Source: a virus. From it: a stretch of 64,000 nucleotides of DNA. The notes beneath the pieces were generated by a model. The model saw nothing but the letters and a program-made list of their open reading frames with translations, made no database searches and had not been told where the DNA came from. Every line of letters starts with the position of its first letter. Position 1 is the first letter of the stretch. The DNA lies in IMG/VR virus record IMGVR_UViG_3300002835_000094, positions 24,987 through 88,986 of that record; one strand, given 5' to 3'. Below are positions 29,859-39,400 of the stretch, in pieces. A program made the translations under genes and the position numbers.

Positions 29859-30727
29859 GTTATAAAGGTTACGACTTATTTTACATCAATGGTAGCTCAT
29901 ATACTATGGGGGGCGGATTAGAAGATACCACTATCGCACCATGGAATGAAAAATGTTTAGAGGGCTACAAAACCTTGTATAATGTATCTTGGAGTGATAC
30001 ACGCACTGAAGCAAATTATGGAGCCATGCTATCTAAACTGATTAACATACAATGTGTCAATGAAGCCGAGTGTGGGGGAGGATTGGATAGAGTCATAAGA
30101 ATGACTTATGAATTTTTGGAAAAAAACTGGGATAATCGTCATAGATTATTTTTGTTTTTAGAAATGCCCGATCCCGGAAGAAGTGAACTGTATTACAATG
30201 ACTGGGGCAAATACTTTATTTGTAATTCAGAATTAAGCACACAAAAATTTGCATACGCTACTCCTTGCTATAATCCTCGCCCAGAAGGCGTAGATGATGT
30301 CCAAGAAGATTTTAAACACTACTTTGAAAAATTTCATAACACTTTTGAGTTTTGGAAAAAAATAAGCCGGGACATGATTGGATTATACTTGTTTTGTAAA
30401 TCTAACAATATTGCAATAAAACTTATGCACGGTTATATGTATAAATTTTATGATAAGTTTTTCAATAAAAACGATTTATTTTATAGTAATATATTGGCAT
30501 ATTCAAGAGATAATAATAAATTTGTTTGTGATGAAATTAAGGGATATTCTGATGATCCTCATCCAGGTTATTTTGCTCATCAAGAATATGCTAAAATGTT
30601 GAAAGATTGGCTTGATCAAAATCTTGAAAATAGTCCTACAATAGATCAGACCTCCGAAGAAAATTTCAAACAAATGATGGCTGAGTTACAGGCAAGAGAT
30701 CCCTTCCATTATGAAACAAGAAAATAA
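29855..30727 (+). CDS. SGNH-family hydrolase-like protein, 290 aa
   Basis: The N-terminal LFYINGSSYTMGGGLEDT has Ser in the block-I position (GSS instead of GCS). ECGGGLDRVIRMTYEFL resembles block II, and DDPHPGYFAHQEYAKML gives the Asp/His of block V. Starts in an ATGA overlap and runs 17 bases into the radical SAM 3 gene. Fourth SGNH protein of the cluster; activity is inferred from motifs. Confidence 0.7.
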   Translation: MSYKGYDLFYINGSSYTMGGGLEDTTIAPWNEKCLEGYKTLYNVSWSDTRTEANYGAMLSKLINIQCVNEAECGGGLDRVIRMTYEFLEKNWDNRHRLFLFLEMPDPGRSELYYNDWGKYFICNSELSTQKFAYATPCYNPRPEGVDDVQEDFKHYFEKFHNTFEFWKKISRDMIGLYLFCKSNNIAIKLMHGYMYKFYDKFFNKNDLFYSNILAYSRDNNKFVCDEIKGYSDDPHPGYFAHQEYAKMLKDWLDQNLENSPTIDQTSEENFKQMMAELQARDPFHYETRK

Positions 30728-31793
30728 AGACATACTTAAAAAGTATGTCTGTTTAAATCCTTTTAAGTACATTGATATACAGCAGGATACTCAGTGGGTG
30801 TGTTGCCCCAGCTGGTGTCCTACAAATATCAGACAAAATAACACAAACTTTAATGATACCGAAACACTAAAACAAAGTTGGTTTTCACAGACCGTAAAAG
30901 ATATTAGAGAGTCAGTAACTGATGGTACTTATAAGTTTTGTGACCATAAAGTATGCCCTCAGTTGTCACAACTTGTAAACACGGGTGTAAAGCCTAAGGA
31001 CTTTATAACGATTGAAGAATTTCAACAATCATATGATTTAGAAAATTATTCAGGATTTCCAGAACAAATATTATTTGGATTTGATAGAAGTTGCAACTTA
31101 AAATGTCCCTCATGCAGAAAAGATTTTGTTCCTAACGATGACCTTGAATCTGAAAGTCATAAAACAAAAAAATATTTACTAGATGCAGTAGATAACGAAT
31201 TTAGTGAATCTGCTAAGGTTATAATGATTACGGGAAGTGGTGATCCCTTTTATAGCAAGTTATACAGAGATTATCTTATAAATTTTGATGCTAGTAAGTA
31301 TCCCAATCTTGAAAGAATACACATTATTACCAATGGTGTATTGTTGACTGAAAAAATGTGGGATAAGTTAAAAGCCAAGCCCTTTATTAAAACAATGGAA
31401 ATAAGTATTGACGCTGGCACAAAACATACTTATGAAAATATTACCAGATTGAATGGTGATTGGGATGCACTAATTGAGAATTTAAAGTTTTTACGAACAC
31501 AAACTACGCTTGAACATCTAACATTGTCAATGGTTGTTTCTCAATACAATTATAAAGAAATGGAAATTTTTTATAATTTGATGTTGGAAATTTTTGAAAA
31601 GGCATCGTTTACTTTTAGTATCAATTATAGACAAATAGTACATTGGAATACCGGTGCGTATACGATTAAAGACATTAGTAATATTTCAATCTTTGATCCT
31701 GCACACCCACAGTTTAAAGATTTCCTAGCTGAATTATACAAGATAAATAACAAATCCGAACGGATCAATCACAATTTCCATCATTTGTTATGA
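30711..31793 (+). CDS. Radical SAM protein 3, 360 aa
   Basis: The cluster motif CNLKCPSC (CxxxCxxC, Cys at about 128, 132 and 135) and MITGSGDPFYS, in the place of GGEP, identify a radical SAM enzyme. The N-terminus has CLNPFKYIDIQQ and VCCPSWCP plus CDHKVCPQL, which may ligate an auxiliary cluster, as in SPASM/twitch proteins whose Cys sit at the other end. It is more distant from the first two radical SAM proteins. Substrate unknown. Confidence 0.85.
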   Translation: MKQENKDILKKYVCLNPFKYIDIQQDTQWVCCPSWCPTNIRQNNTNFNDTETLKQSWFSQTVKDIRESVTDGTYKFCDHKVCPQLSQLVNTGVKPKDFITIEEFQQSYDLENYSGFPEQILFGFDRSCNLKCPSCRKDFVPNDDLESESHKTKKYLLDAVDNEFSESAKVIMITGSGDPFYSKLYRDYLINFDASKYPNLERIHIITNGVLLTEKMWDKLKAKPFIKTMEISIDAGTKHTYENITRLNGDWDALIENLKFLRTQTTLEHLTLSMVVSQYNYKEMEIFYNLMLEIFEKASFTFSINYRQIVHWNTGAYTIKDISNISIFDPAHPQFKDFLAELYKINNKSERINHNFHHLL

Positions 31794-31803
31794 GGTTCAT
31801 CCC

Positions 31804-31926
31804 ATGAGTTTATTCAACAAGCTAAAAGAATTAGTATTCAATTACTATCATAAAGTTCACCGAGAAATTACTTACAGAAAAAAAATCAAAGAACTTAAAA
31901 AGCGCGATCCGTTTATTTACAAATGA
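31804..31926 (+). CDS. 40-residue basic protein
   Basis: Short ORF of Lys/Arg-rich helical character (FNKLKELVFNYYHKVHREIT, ending KKRDPFIYK). It lies in the gap between radical SAM 3 and the carbamoyltransferase and overlaps the latter by four bases (ATGA), the arrangement used throughout the cluster. That overlap is the main support for it being real. Function unknown. Confidence 0.55.
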   Translation: MSLFNKLKELVFNYYHKVHREITYRKKIKELKKRDPFIYK

Positions 31927-33407
31927 ACTATATAGGTATAAGCAACGGTTTTCATGATGCCGGATTAACTGTCATCTCTGGAACGGGTGATATACTTTTT
32001 GCCAGCCATAGTGAAAGATACAGCAAACACAAGCACGACAAAAATTTGTGTGCAAGTATTGTTCAAGATGCGTTGAATCATGCAACTGGTGATTTTGAAC
32101 TTCATTATTACGAAAGACCGTTTTATAAGATACTAAGACAACTCCGTGCCGGAGAAAAACCTTCTTTATTGAATTTGTTTGATTCTGAATTAGTAGGACC
32201 CAACATGTATAACATGTTGGGCAAAAAAAGTATTAAAAAACATAATCATCATTTAAGTCATGCCGCAGCTAGTTTTCAAACTAGTCCTTTTACTGATGCT
32301 ACAGTGGTTATTATAGATGCTATTGGAGAATTTGATACCATAACAATATGGGATGCATATTACGATAATAACGGTAATGCAAAATACATAAAACTATACA
32401 GCAAACAATATCCAAACAGTTTAGGTTTATTTTATAGTGCCATGACTCATAAAGTTGGTTTAAAGCCAATGGATGAAGAATATATTCTTATGGGAATGGC
32501 TGCATACGGAGAACCCAAGTATACTGATTTGATGCATTCGGAATTTATAGAGAATATGCATTCCATTGACTTTAAACAAAATCTGCACATTGGCGCTGAT
32601 GATGAGTTTTTAAAAGACGCAGATCCAATGGATATTGCAAGCTCTAGTCAAGTGTTCTTAGAACAATTATTGCGGGAAGTAATGTCAAAAGCCAGACTAA
32701 AAGGCGCGAGTCGCAATTTAGTGTATGGCGGCGGTGTTGCACTAAACTGTCTTGCTAACAGACTACTAGGAGAATATTTTGATCAAATATGGATTATGCC
32801 TAATCCTGGTGATTGCGGTTCTAGTTTGGGAGCCGCTGCGCTTGGTTATCGCAAGCACCTTAATTGGACTAGTGCTTTTCTCGGCCACAATATCCCTGGT
32901 CCTTATCCTACTAACCGTATACTTGATTGTCTTTTTACCGATCGTATTGTTGGTGTGGCTAGTGGTAAAGCAGAGTTTGGCCCAAGAGCCTTAGGCAACC
33001 GTAGTTTGTTAGCAGATCCTAGAGGGAACGAAATTAAAGACAAAGTAAATGAAATCAAACGCAGACAGAAATTCAGACCATTTGCCCCTATAATTCTAGA
33101 GGAGCATGTGCATAAGTATTTTGATATGCCTAAAAATTGGAACAACAGCAGATACATGCAAGTTATTGCAAAGTGCAAATTTCCAAACAAGTTCCCTGCT
33201 ATTGTTCATTATGATGGGACTAGTCGTGTACAAACTGTTCCGAAAGATGGATCAGGAATACGAGACTTACTAGAAAAGTGGTATGTAATGACCGAATGCC
33301 CTATATTACTGAACACTTCATTGAATATACGCGGCGAACCAATGGTCAATGATAGATTTGATGCCGACCGTTTTGAAAAACTATATAATGTAAAAGTTAT
33401 ATCATAA
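31923..33407 (+). CDS. Carbamoyltransferase (NodU/CmcH/TobZ family), 494 aa
   Basis: The family makes carbamoyl-adenylate from carbamoyl phosphate and ATP and transfers the carbamoyl group to a sugar or antibiotic hydroxyl. The N-terminal Kae1-like domain shows HHLSHAAASF (metal-binding His pair) and ERYSKHKHDK. The C-terminal domain has GKAEFGPRALGNRSLLADPR, RRQKFRPFAPIIL and LNTSLNIRGEPM, all hallmarks. Length is slightly below the usual 540-600. It probably decorates the glycan made by this cluster. Nine bases separate it from the repeat-protein gene. Confidence 0.92.
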   Translation: MNYIGISNGFHDAGLTVISGTGDILFASHSERYSKHKHDKNLCASIVQDALNHATGDFELHYYERPFYKILRQLRAGEKPSLLNLFDSELVGPNMYNMLGKKSIKKHNHHLSHAAASFQTSPFTDATVVIIDAIGEFDTITIWDAYYDNNGNAKYIKLYSKQYPNSLGLFYSAMTHKVGLKPMDEEYILMGMAAYGEPKYTDLMHSEFIENMHSIDFKQNLHIGADDEFLKDADPMDIASSSQVFLEQLLREVMSKARLKGASRNLVYGGGVALNCLANRLLGEYFDQIWIMPNPGDCGSSLGAAALGYRKHLNWTSAFLGHNIPGPYPTNRILDCLFTDRIVGVASGKAEFGPRALGNRSLLADPRGNEIKDKVNEIKRRQKFRPFAPIILEEHVHKYFDMPKNWNNSRYMQVIAKCKFPNKFPAIVHYDGTSRVQTVPKDGSGIRDLLEKWYVMTECPILLNTSLNIRGEPMVNDRFDADRFEKLYNVKVIS

Positions 33408-33415
33408 GTAATAAA

Positions 33416-36400
33416 ATGCTGAGAGATGTATTTTATTACGGTAAAAAACCAAACGTCCATCCTAGAGAAAAGTTTGCTAAAGATTTAGCAGATGCTAGAA
33501 ACCAATCTACTACAGAACATTTTTGGATAATCAACGAGTTTAGTGATTATCGCAATTTTGATTGGGATTTTGATTTTGATTTTCTACCTGACGAAGATGT
33601 GTGGGCAGAAGATCATATCAATGTTTGGCCCAGCCAGCATCAGAAAGATAGCGGGACTTGGTTAGTTAATACAGACAATCAAAATCCCTGTATCATTTAT
33701 AGAAATGATGTTGATTGTGTTAAAAGAACAAAATTAAAATCTGATAACTGGGTAATTCCATATCCTATAGATGAAAAGTTGTTTGATTTTAGCTGGCATC
33801 CTGATACAACTGATCCTCCTTTTATCTATCAGTTTAGTTCTCAGTGGCGCAAAACAGGTGGACCTAGATATATTGTACCCGGCGCAACCGTTATTAAATT
33901 TGTGGACACGCAATTAGCAACAGCAGTCCCTGATTGGGATAATTGGGTGATTCATAAACCAATAGATGAGAAACTGTTTGACTTTACTTGGATGCCAGAC
34001 GAGCATGAACCTCCTTATATCTATGTATGGGGTAACAAATGGGTTTCCGGGGCGATATCTCCTACAGTAGAGTACCGTGCACCCGGTGCGACAGAAAAAA
34101 AATATATGTCAGACACGGTTAGATTGATTCCCAAATATGACAAGTGGGTAATCAATGATCCAATAAATCTAGATTTATTTGACTTTAGTTGGATACCTGA
34201 TCCAACGAGTCCTGCATACATTTATGTATGGGGTAATAAGTGGGTTCCCGCTGAACTTCATTCAACCATTGAATATCATGTAGATGGTGCAATAGATAAA
34301 AAATACATGAATGATCCTGCCCCGGTCTTGCCCCAAACTGAGTTATGGAAAATATACAGTGAAGTTAAAAATTTTGACTTTACTTGGAGGCCTGATCCAA
34401 GAGAACCAGCATATATCTATACTTGGGGGAATAAGTTTGTATCTGCTGAAATATCACCAACTCTAGAATACCACACTCCTGGCGCTACTGAACGAAAGTA
34501 CATGGGAGATGTTGAGGTTGTGCCTGAATATAATAAATGGATCGTATATCAAAAGAACACCTTTGATTTGACATGGCGACCTGACCCAAGAGAACCTGCT
34601 TATGTTTATGTCTGGGGTAATAAATATATACCTGGAGAAATAAAACCAACCCTAGAATATCACACCCCCGGGGCTACTGAACGAAAGTACATGGGAGATG
34701 TTGAGGTTCTCCCGGAAACAGACAAATGGAAAATACATCATTTAGTAACTAATTTTGATCTAGCCTGGAGACCAGATCCTCGTGAACCCGCTTATGTCTA
34801 TGTTTGGGGTAACAAATATATACCCGGGGAAATACAGCCTACAATAGAATATTATGTAGAAGGTGCTACAGAAAGAAAGTACATGGGAGATGTTGATGTT
34901 GTCCCGGAACTTGAAAAATGGATAATGCACATTCCAGTTGATAAAACACAGTTTGACATGGCATGGCGCCCCGATCCAAGAGAACCAGCATATATCTATA
35001 CTTGGGGGAATAAGTATGTTTCTGCTGAATTAAAACCTACGCTTGAATATGTTGTGCCCGGTGCGACAGATAGAAAATACATGGGAGAGGTTCCAGTATT
35101 ACCAAATTGGGACAACTATAAAATACATGCATCCATACAAAATTTTGATTTTACTTGGATACCAGATCCAAGAGAACCTGCTTACATTTACACATGGGGT
35201 AATAAGCACGTGCCGGCTGAGGTTCACCCAACACTTGAATATTATGTAGATGGAGCAACTGAACGCAAGTATATGGGCAATGTTGAAGTATTACCCGAGC
35301 TAGATAAGTGGGAAATACATCAACAAATTGACAAAGAAAAATTTGACTTTAGTTGGAGACCCAATCCTACTAGTCCCCCGTATATTTACGTATGGGGTAA
35401 CAAATATATACCGGGAGAATTACGACCTACTGTTGAATATCACACCCCCGGTGCAACTGAATACAAATATATGGGAAATGTTGAAGTATTGCCCGAACAT
35501 GACCGTTGGGTTGAACATCAGCAAATAGATAAATCTAAATTTGATTTTGCTTGGAGACCAGATCCAAGAGAGCCTGCGTATATTTACACATGGGGAAATA
35601 AATGGATCAAGGCTGAATTGAAACCTACTTTAGAATATAAAGCGCCAAATGCCACTGAAAGAAAGTATATGGGTGATATTGAAGTGTTACCTGAACTGTC
35701 TAAGTGGAAAGAAATTCAACCAATTGATAAAGCAAAATTTGATTTAAGTTGGAGACCAGATCCAAGAGAACCTGCATATATCTATGTCTGGGGCAACAAG
35801 TGGATAAGACCTGAACTTAAATCCACATTAGAATATCACATGGAAGGGGCTACTGAGTACAAATATATTCAAGAACCTGTTGATATATTGCCCGAATATG
35901 ATAGATGGAAGGAAGTACAAAAGGTAACAAACTTTGACTTTACTTGGCGGCCAGACCCAAGAGAGCCAGCATACATCTATGTGTGGGGTAACAAGTGGAT
36001 ACCCGGTGAACTAAAATCTACAATTGAATATCATTGTGATGGCGCCACAGAAATTAAGTACATGGGCAATACTGACGTTCTACCCGAATATGATAGATAT
36101 AATATTCTTATACCTATAGACAAAGATAGTTTTGATTTCACATGGAGACCTGACCCAAGAGAACCAGCATATATCTATGTATGGGGTAATCAAAGTAACA
36201 ATGCTGAAACAGAACCAACTATTGAATATCACTGTGAAGGGGCATCTGAACGCAAATACATGAATGACAGATTTGCGAAAACATTGCCCGACATGGATAA
36301 TTGGAGTGTGTTGATTCCAGTAGAAGATTTTGATTTTAGTTGGAGACCCGAACCCGGCAGTCCTCCTTATATCTATGTGTTTGGCAATCAATGGCACGAT

Positions 36401-39073
36401 GCTATGACTGAGCCTACGGTACTGTACACAGTTCATGGGGCCACTGACAAAAAGTATATTACTAACATAATTGCTAAAGTTAGTAAAACACAACAGTATT
36501 GGAAAACATTAATAGACATAGAAAGTTTTGATTATAGCTGGAGACCTAATCCACATAGTCCTCCTTATATCTATGTGTTTGGTAATCAATGGAATGATGC
36601 ACTTCAAGAACCAACTGTTGAGTATCATTGTCCCGGAGCTACAGAATACACATACATTGATAACATCAAAGCATTAGTAAAATCTACTGCGACAGAAAAT
36701 CATTGGAAAAAATTACTACCAATTGAAAGTTTTGATTTTAGTTGGAGACCTGATCCCAAGTCACCTCCCTACATATATGTGTTTGGTAATAAATGGAATG
36801 ATGCATCTACTGAACCCACTGTTGAATATCATGTAGAGGGAGCAACAGATAAAAAATATATGTTAGAACCGGTAGCTGTTCCTGCTGCACAACTAAATTT
36901 GTGGAGCGTTAACAATACTGATGATTTAGAAACATTTGATTTTACATGGAGACCTAATCCTCATAGTCCGCCTCAAATATATCAGTGGGCTAACAATGGC
37001 CCTAGATACACAGTGCCTGGTGCTACGGAAGTTGTATTGATGGAACGTTCTAATGAAAGTAAAAAGACAACAGTAAACAAATATTATATTACGACTACAT
37101 TAGAAGATTTGATTAATCAACATCCTGAAGAAGTATTTTGGGCACTAAACCCTGATTTAAACTATGATAAGTTTGATTTTAGTTGGAGGCCAACTGAACA
37201 AAACTTTAGACACATAAATGTGTTCGGTAATGAATATAGTAAGAACACACAAACCTACTACATCAATGCTCCGTTGTATTTGTTGGGCTATAAAGAATAT
37301 AACTATGTTGAAGAACATCAAGTTCAAACAGATACTAATTTGAGTATGTTTTTTATTGATAAAGGTAACCTAGAAAGTAATATTCGTTTCAATAAACTTA
37401 AAGAGTTATATCCCAAGCTTCAAAAAACAAGATTCTTCAACAACTGGGTTGAAACAATCGCAAGATGCATTCGCAAAACAGAAACAAAATTATTTTGGGT
37501 ATTGAATAGCGAATTAGATTATTCTGATTTTACTTTTGATTTTTATCCAAGTCCATGGCAAATCAAAATGATTCATGTGTTTGGTACTCAATGGAATCAT
37601 TGGGGAAATACTTATGTCATTAATTCAGAAACCTTTTTAGAAGATACCAAGTATGTTAAAGTTATTGAGCACCTCAATACTATAAACTTAGTAAAAAGTA
37701 AAAGAGCAAAGGCTACTGATTGTCTATATGATGTATATTTGATAGATCACGGAAACTACGAATCGGTTGATATCATATACGACATTACAGAAAAAATTGG
37801 GAATAGAAAATTACATACTATTGATTTTGTAGACACCTATCATAAAACATTTGAAAAGATTCTTAATCTGTTAGAAGATAAAAAGGATCAGTTTATTTGG
37901 GTATGTAATTCAATATGTCATTACGATAAATTTGATTTCAGTTATATTTGCGATCCCTTTGCGCAGGAACAATTGCATGTGTTTCCTAGTGACAGACAAA
38001 AATATGGTGATACCTTTTTAGTAAATGTTGAATTATTGCGCAAGTTCATAAATGACATTTCTTCATTAGAAAATTATCCAAGTATCAATTTCAATGAGCA
38101 TCAATCAGTCACTAGAATCAATCCGCCTGAATTTATTACTAGTGACAGTCATGTTGGATCTATAGATAAAAACTTTAAGTTCCCTTATGCAGTTTTTAAA
38201 ACTAACGACCATAGAAATATTAATATCAAGGATGAGAAACCTATTAGTTTATGGTCTGAAAGTTCTAAAACTATTCTAGTAACTACTACAGGTGGAACAA
38301 GAATAATAGTTCCTAAAGATGCTATAAAATATGTAAAAGAAGAATTATATGATTATCCCTATATTAAAAAATCTTACAAGCCATTACAAAGCAATCCGTT
38401 AGACATTGTATTTTTAAGCAATGGTGAAAGTAACGCAGAAGAAAACTACGAACATCTATTAAAAGTAACCAAAGGTAAAAAGAACAAAGTTGTCCGCGTT
38501 GATGGGGTAAATGGAAGAGTAAATGCGTACCATGCCGCAGCAAATGTAAGCACTACGCCGTGGTTCTTTACGGTATTTGCTAAGTTAAAAGTAGACGACA
38601 ATTTTGATTGGAACTGGCAACCTGACAGGCTTCAAAAGTCAAAGCATTATATTTTTCACGCTACTAATCCTGTGAACGGGTTAGTATATGGTCACCAAGC
38701 TATGATTGCCTATAACAAGATAATGACATTGAATAACACCGGTAAAGGATTAGACTTTACACTTGATGACAACCATGAAGTAGTAGAAATCAATTCGGGA
38801 ACTGCAATGTTCAATACAGACCCATATAGCACTTGGAGAACTGCATTCAGAGAAGTAATTAAACTGTGTAATGATGAGCAAGACTATATGAGTCAAACAC
38901 GTTTGCATACTTGGTTAGCAAAGGCTGAGGGTGACTTTAGTGAGTATGCATTAATGGGTGCAAATGATGCTTATGAGTATTATGAAAACAATAAAGACGA
39001 TTTTGCCAAATTGAAATTAACATACGAATGGGAATGGTTAAATCAGTACTTTACAAATAAATACAAGTCATGA
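33416..39073 (+). CDS. 1,885-aa tandem-repeat protein with C-terminal glycosyltransferase-like domain
   Basis: From about residue 123 to 1,200 it consists of about 17 well-conserved modules of some 65 residues, with the core FDFTWRPDPREPAYIYVWGN and then EYHxxGATExKYM. Three or four diverged modules follow (FDFSWRPTEQNFRHINVFGN; FDFYPSPWQIKMIHVFG; FDFSYICDPF), and one precedes them. Residues from about 1,660 match the protein encoded at 15717-16676 (RVDGVNGRVNAYHAAANVS; STWRTAFREVIKLCND). DNA copies differ mostly at silent positions, so the repeats are old and kept by selection. No signal peptide. It may be a scaffold or glycan-binding enzyme; a virion role cannot be excluded. Confidence 0.8.
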   Translation: MLRDVFYYGKKPNVHPREKFAKDLADARNQSTTEHFWIINEFSDYRNFDWDFDFDFLPDEDVWAEDHINVWPSQHQKDSGTWLVNTDNQNPCIIYRNDVDCVKRTKLKSDNWVIPYPIDEKLFDFSWHPDTTDPPFIYQFSSQWRKTGGPRYIVPGATVIKFVDTQLATAVPDWDNWVIHKPIDEKLFDFTWMPDEHEPPYIYVWGNKWVSGAISPTVEYRAPGATEKKYMSDTVRLIPKYDKWVINDPINLDLFDFSWIPDPTSPAYIYVWGNKWVPAELHSTIEYHVDGAIDKKYMNDPAPVLPQTELWKIYSEVKNFDFTWRPDPREPAYIYTWGNKFVSAEISPTLEYHTPGATERKYMGDVEVVPEYNKWIVYQKNTFDLTWRPDPREPAYVYVWGNKYIPGEIKPTLEYHTPGATERKYMGDVEVLPETDKWKIHHLVTNFDLAWRPDPREPAYVYVWGNKYIPGEIQPTIEYYVEGATERKYMGDVDVVPELEKWIMHIPVDKTQFDMAWRPDPREPAYIYTWGNKYVSAELKPTLEYVVPGATDRKYMGEVPVLPNWDNYKIHASIQNFDFTWIPDPREPAYIYTWGNKHVPAEVHPTLEYYVDGATERKYMGNVEVLPELDKWEIHQQIDKEKFDFSWRPNPTSPPYIYVWGNKYIPGELRPTVEYHTPGATEYKYMGNVEVLPEHDRWVEHQQIDKSKFDFAWRPDPREPAYIYTWGNKWIKAELKPTLEYKAPNATERKYMGDIEVLPELSKWKEIQPIDKAKFDLSWRPDPREPAYIYVWGNKWIRPELKSTLEYHMEGATEYKYIQEPVDILPEYDRWKEVQKVTNFDFTWRPDPREPAYIYVWGNKWIPGELKSTIEYHCDGATEIKYMGNTDVLPEYDRYNILIPIDKDSFDFTWRPDPREPAYIYVWGNQSNNAETEPTIEYHCEGASERKYMNDRFAKTLPDMDNWSVLIPVEDFDFSWRPEPGSPPYIYVFGNQWHDAMTEPTVLYTVHGATDKKYITNIIAKVSKTQQYWKTLIDIESFDYSWRPNPHSPPYIYVFGNQWNDALQEPTVEYHCPGATEYTYIDNIKALVKSTATENHWKKLLPIESFDFSWRPDPKSPPYIYVFGNKWNDASTEPTVEYHVEGATDKKYMLEPVAVPAAQLNLWSVNNTDDLETFDFTWRPNPHSPPQIYQWANNGPRYTVPGATEVVLMERSNESKKTTVNKYYITTTLEDLINQHPEEVFWALNPDLNYDKFDFSWRPTEQNFRHINVFGNEYSKNTQTYYINAPLYLLGYKEYNYVEEHQVQTDTNLSMFFIDKGNLESNIRFNKLKELYPKLQKTRFFNNWVETIARCIRKTETKLFWVLNSELDYSDFTFDFYPSPWQIKMIHVFGTQWNHWGNTYVINSETFLEDTKYVKVIEHLNTINLVKSKRAKATDCLYDVYLIDHGNYESVDIIYDITEKIGNRKLHTIDFVDTYHKTFEKILNLLEDKKDQFIWVCNSICHYDKFDFSYICDPFAQEQLHVFPSDRQKYGDTFLVNVELLRKFINDISSLENYPSINFNEHQSVTRINPPEFITSDSHVGSIDKNFKFPYAVFKTNDHRNINIKDEKPISLWSESSKTILVTTTGGTRIIVPKDAIKYVKEELYDYPYIKKSYKPLQSNPLDIVFLSNGESNAEENYEHLLKVTKGKKNKVVRVDGVNGRVNAYHAAANVSTTPWFFTVFAKLKVDDNFDWNWQPDRLQKSKHYIFHATNPVNGLVYGHQAMIAYNKIMTLNNTGKGLDFTLDDNHEVVEINSGTAMFNTDPYSTWRTAFREVIKLCNDEQDYMSQTRLHTWLAKAEGDFSEYALMGANDAYEYYENNKDDFAKLKLTYEWEWLNQYFTNKYKS
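39056..39064 (+). promoter_or_regulatory. Late promoter box in front of the tmRNA
   Basis: AATAAATAC lies inside the last codons of the repeat-protein gene. Predicted +1 is about 39069, just before the stop codon, so a transcript would cover both tmRNA pieces and end at the terminator near 39427. Confidence 0.5.
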
Positions 39074-39084
39074 TAACATAAAGA

Positions 39085-39150
39085 TTATTGCTGTATGAAG
39101 CAAAGAGAAAAGTGTTCTGGACGCGGGTTCGACTCCCGCCTGGTCCACCA
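39085..39150 (+). ncRNA. ssrA: Acceptor piece of a permuted tmRNA
   Basis: Ends with the T arm and acceptor strand of tmRNA: a T stem GCGGG/CCCGC around the loop TTCGACT (39123-39139), then CTGGTCC (39140-39146), the discriminator A and an encoded CCA (39148-39150). CTGGTCC pairs with GGGCCAG at 39239-39245, the 5' end of the coding piece, over seven pairs including G3-U70, the alanine identity signal. TGCTGT (39090-39095) can pair with ACAGCA (39281-39286), a candidate for helix 2. The 5' boundary is approximate. Confidence 0.85.
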
Positions 39151-39162
39151 TAAAGGGATTAT

Positions 39163-39237
39163 ATGAACGACGAAGTAGTAAAATGGTTGTTTGGTATAAC
39201 TGTAGTTTTAGTAGTTTTTGCTATAGTCCTTTTATGA
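39163..39237 (+). CDS. 24-residue membrane peptide ORF between the tmRNA pieces
   Basis: ATG at 39163 with a possible AAAGGGA ribosome site at 39152-39158. The peptide has an acidic/polar start (MNDEVVKW) and then 16 hydrophobic residues (LFGITVVLVVFAIVLL) up to TGA, just one base before the coding piece. It fills almost all of the tmRNA intervening segment, which should be removed during maturation. It could be a real micropeptide or chance; the clean membrane-segment pattern favours the former weakly. Confidence 0.4.
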   Translation: MNDEVVKWLFGITVVLVVFAIVLL

Positions 39238-39238
39238 T

Positions 39239-39400
39239 GGGCCAGTCATGGTTTCGACAGGGCAAAGAGTAACAGAGTGGACAGCACGGTAGGCGATGAC
39301 CGTAAATCAAGCAAAACTTATACCTGCAAACGATGAGGTATTTGCTCTAGCCGCTTGAGCTTGAGACGGGGTAGGAAAGACCTTGTTACCAAACTAACCA
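39239..39400 (+). ncRNA. ssrA: Coding piece of a permuted tmRNA (tag ANDEVFALAA)
   Basis: Begins GGGCCAG and then TTTCGACAGGG, matching the conserved tmRNA 5' domain. The tag reading frame starts at the resume codon GCA (39326) and reads ANDEVFALAA with stop TGA (39356-39358); the LAA end is the signal read by ClpX. GCTC (39344-39347) pairs with GAGC (39357-39360) around the end of the tag, as helix 5 does. ACGGT/ACCGT (39286-39290, 39299-39303) is a stem in the pseudoknot-1 region. The piece is compact, so later pseudoknots are probably reduced. The 3' boundary is approximate. Confidence 0.9.

Noticed and set aside
33780-37000. Regular tandem repeats suggesting CRISPR or satellite DNA
   Set aside because: The period is about 195 bases, it is in frame throughout, and copies differ at silent sites; these are protein modules, not DNA repeats.
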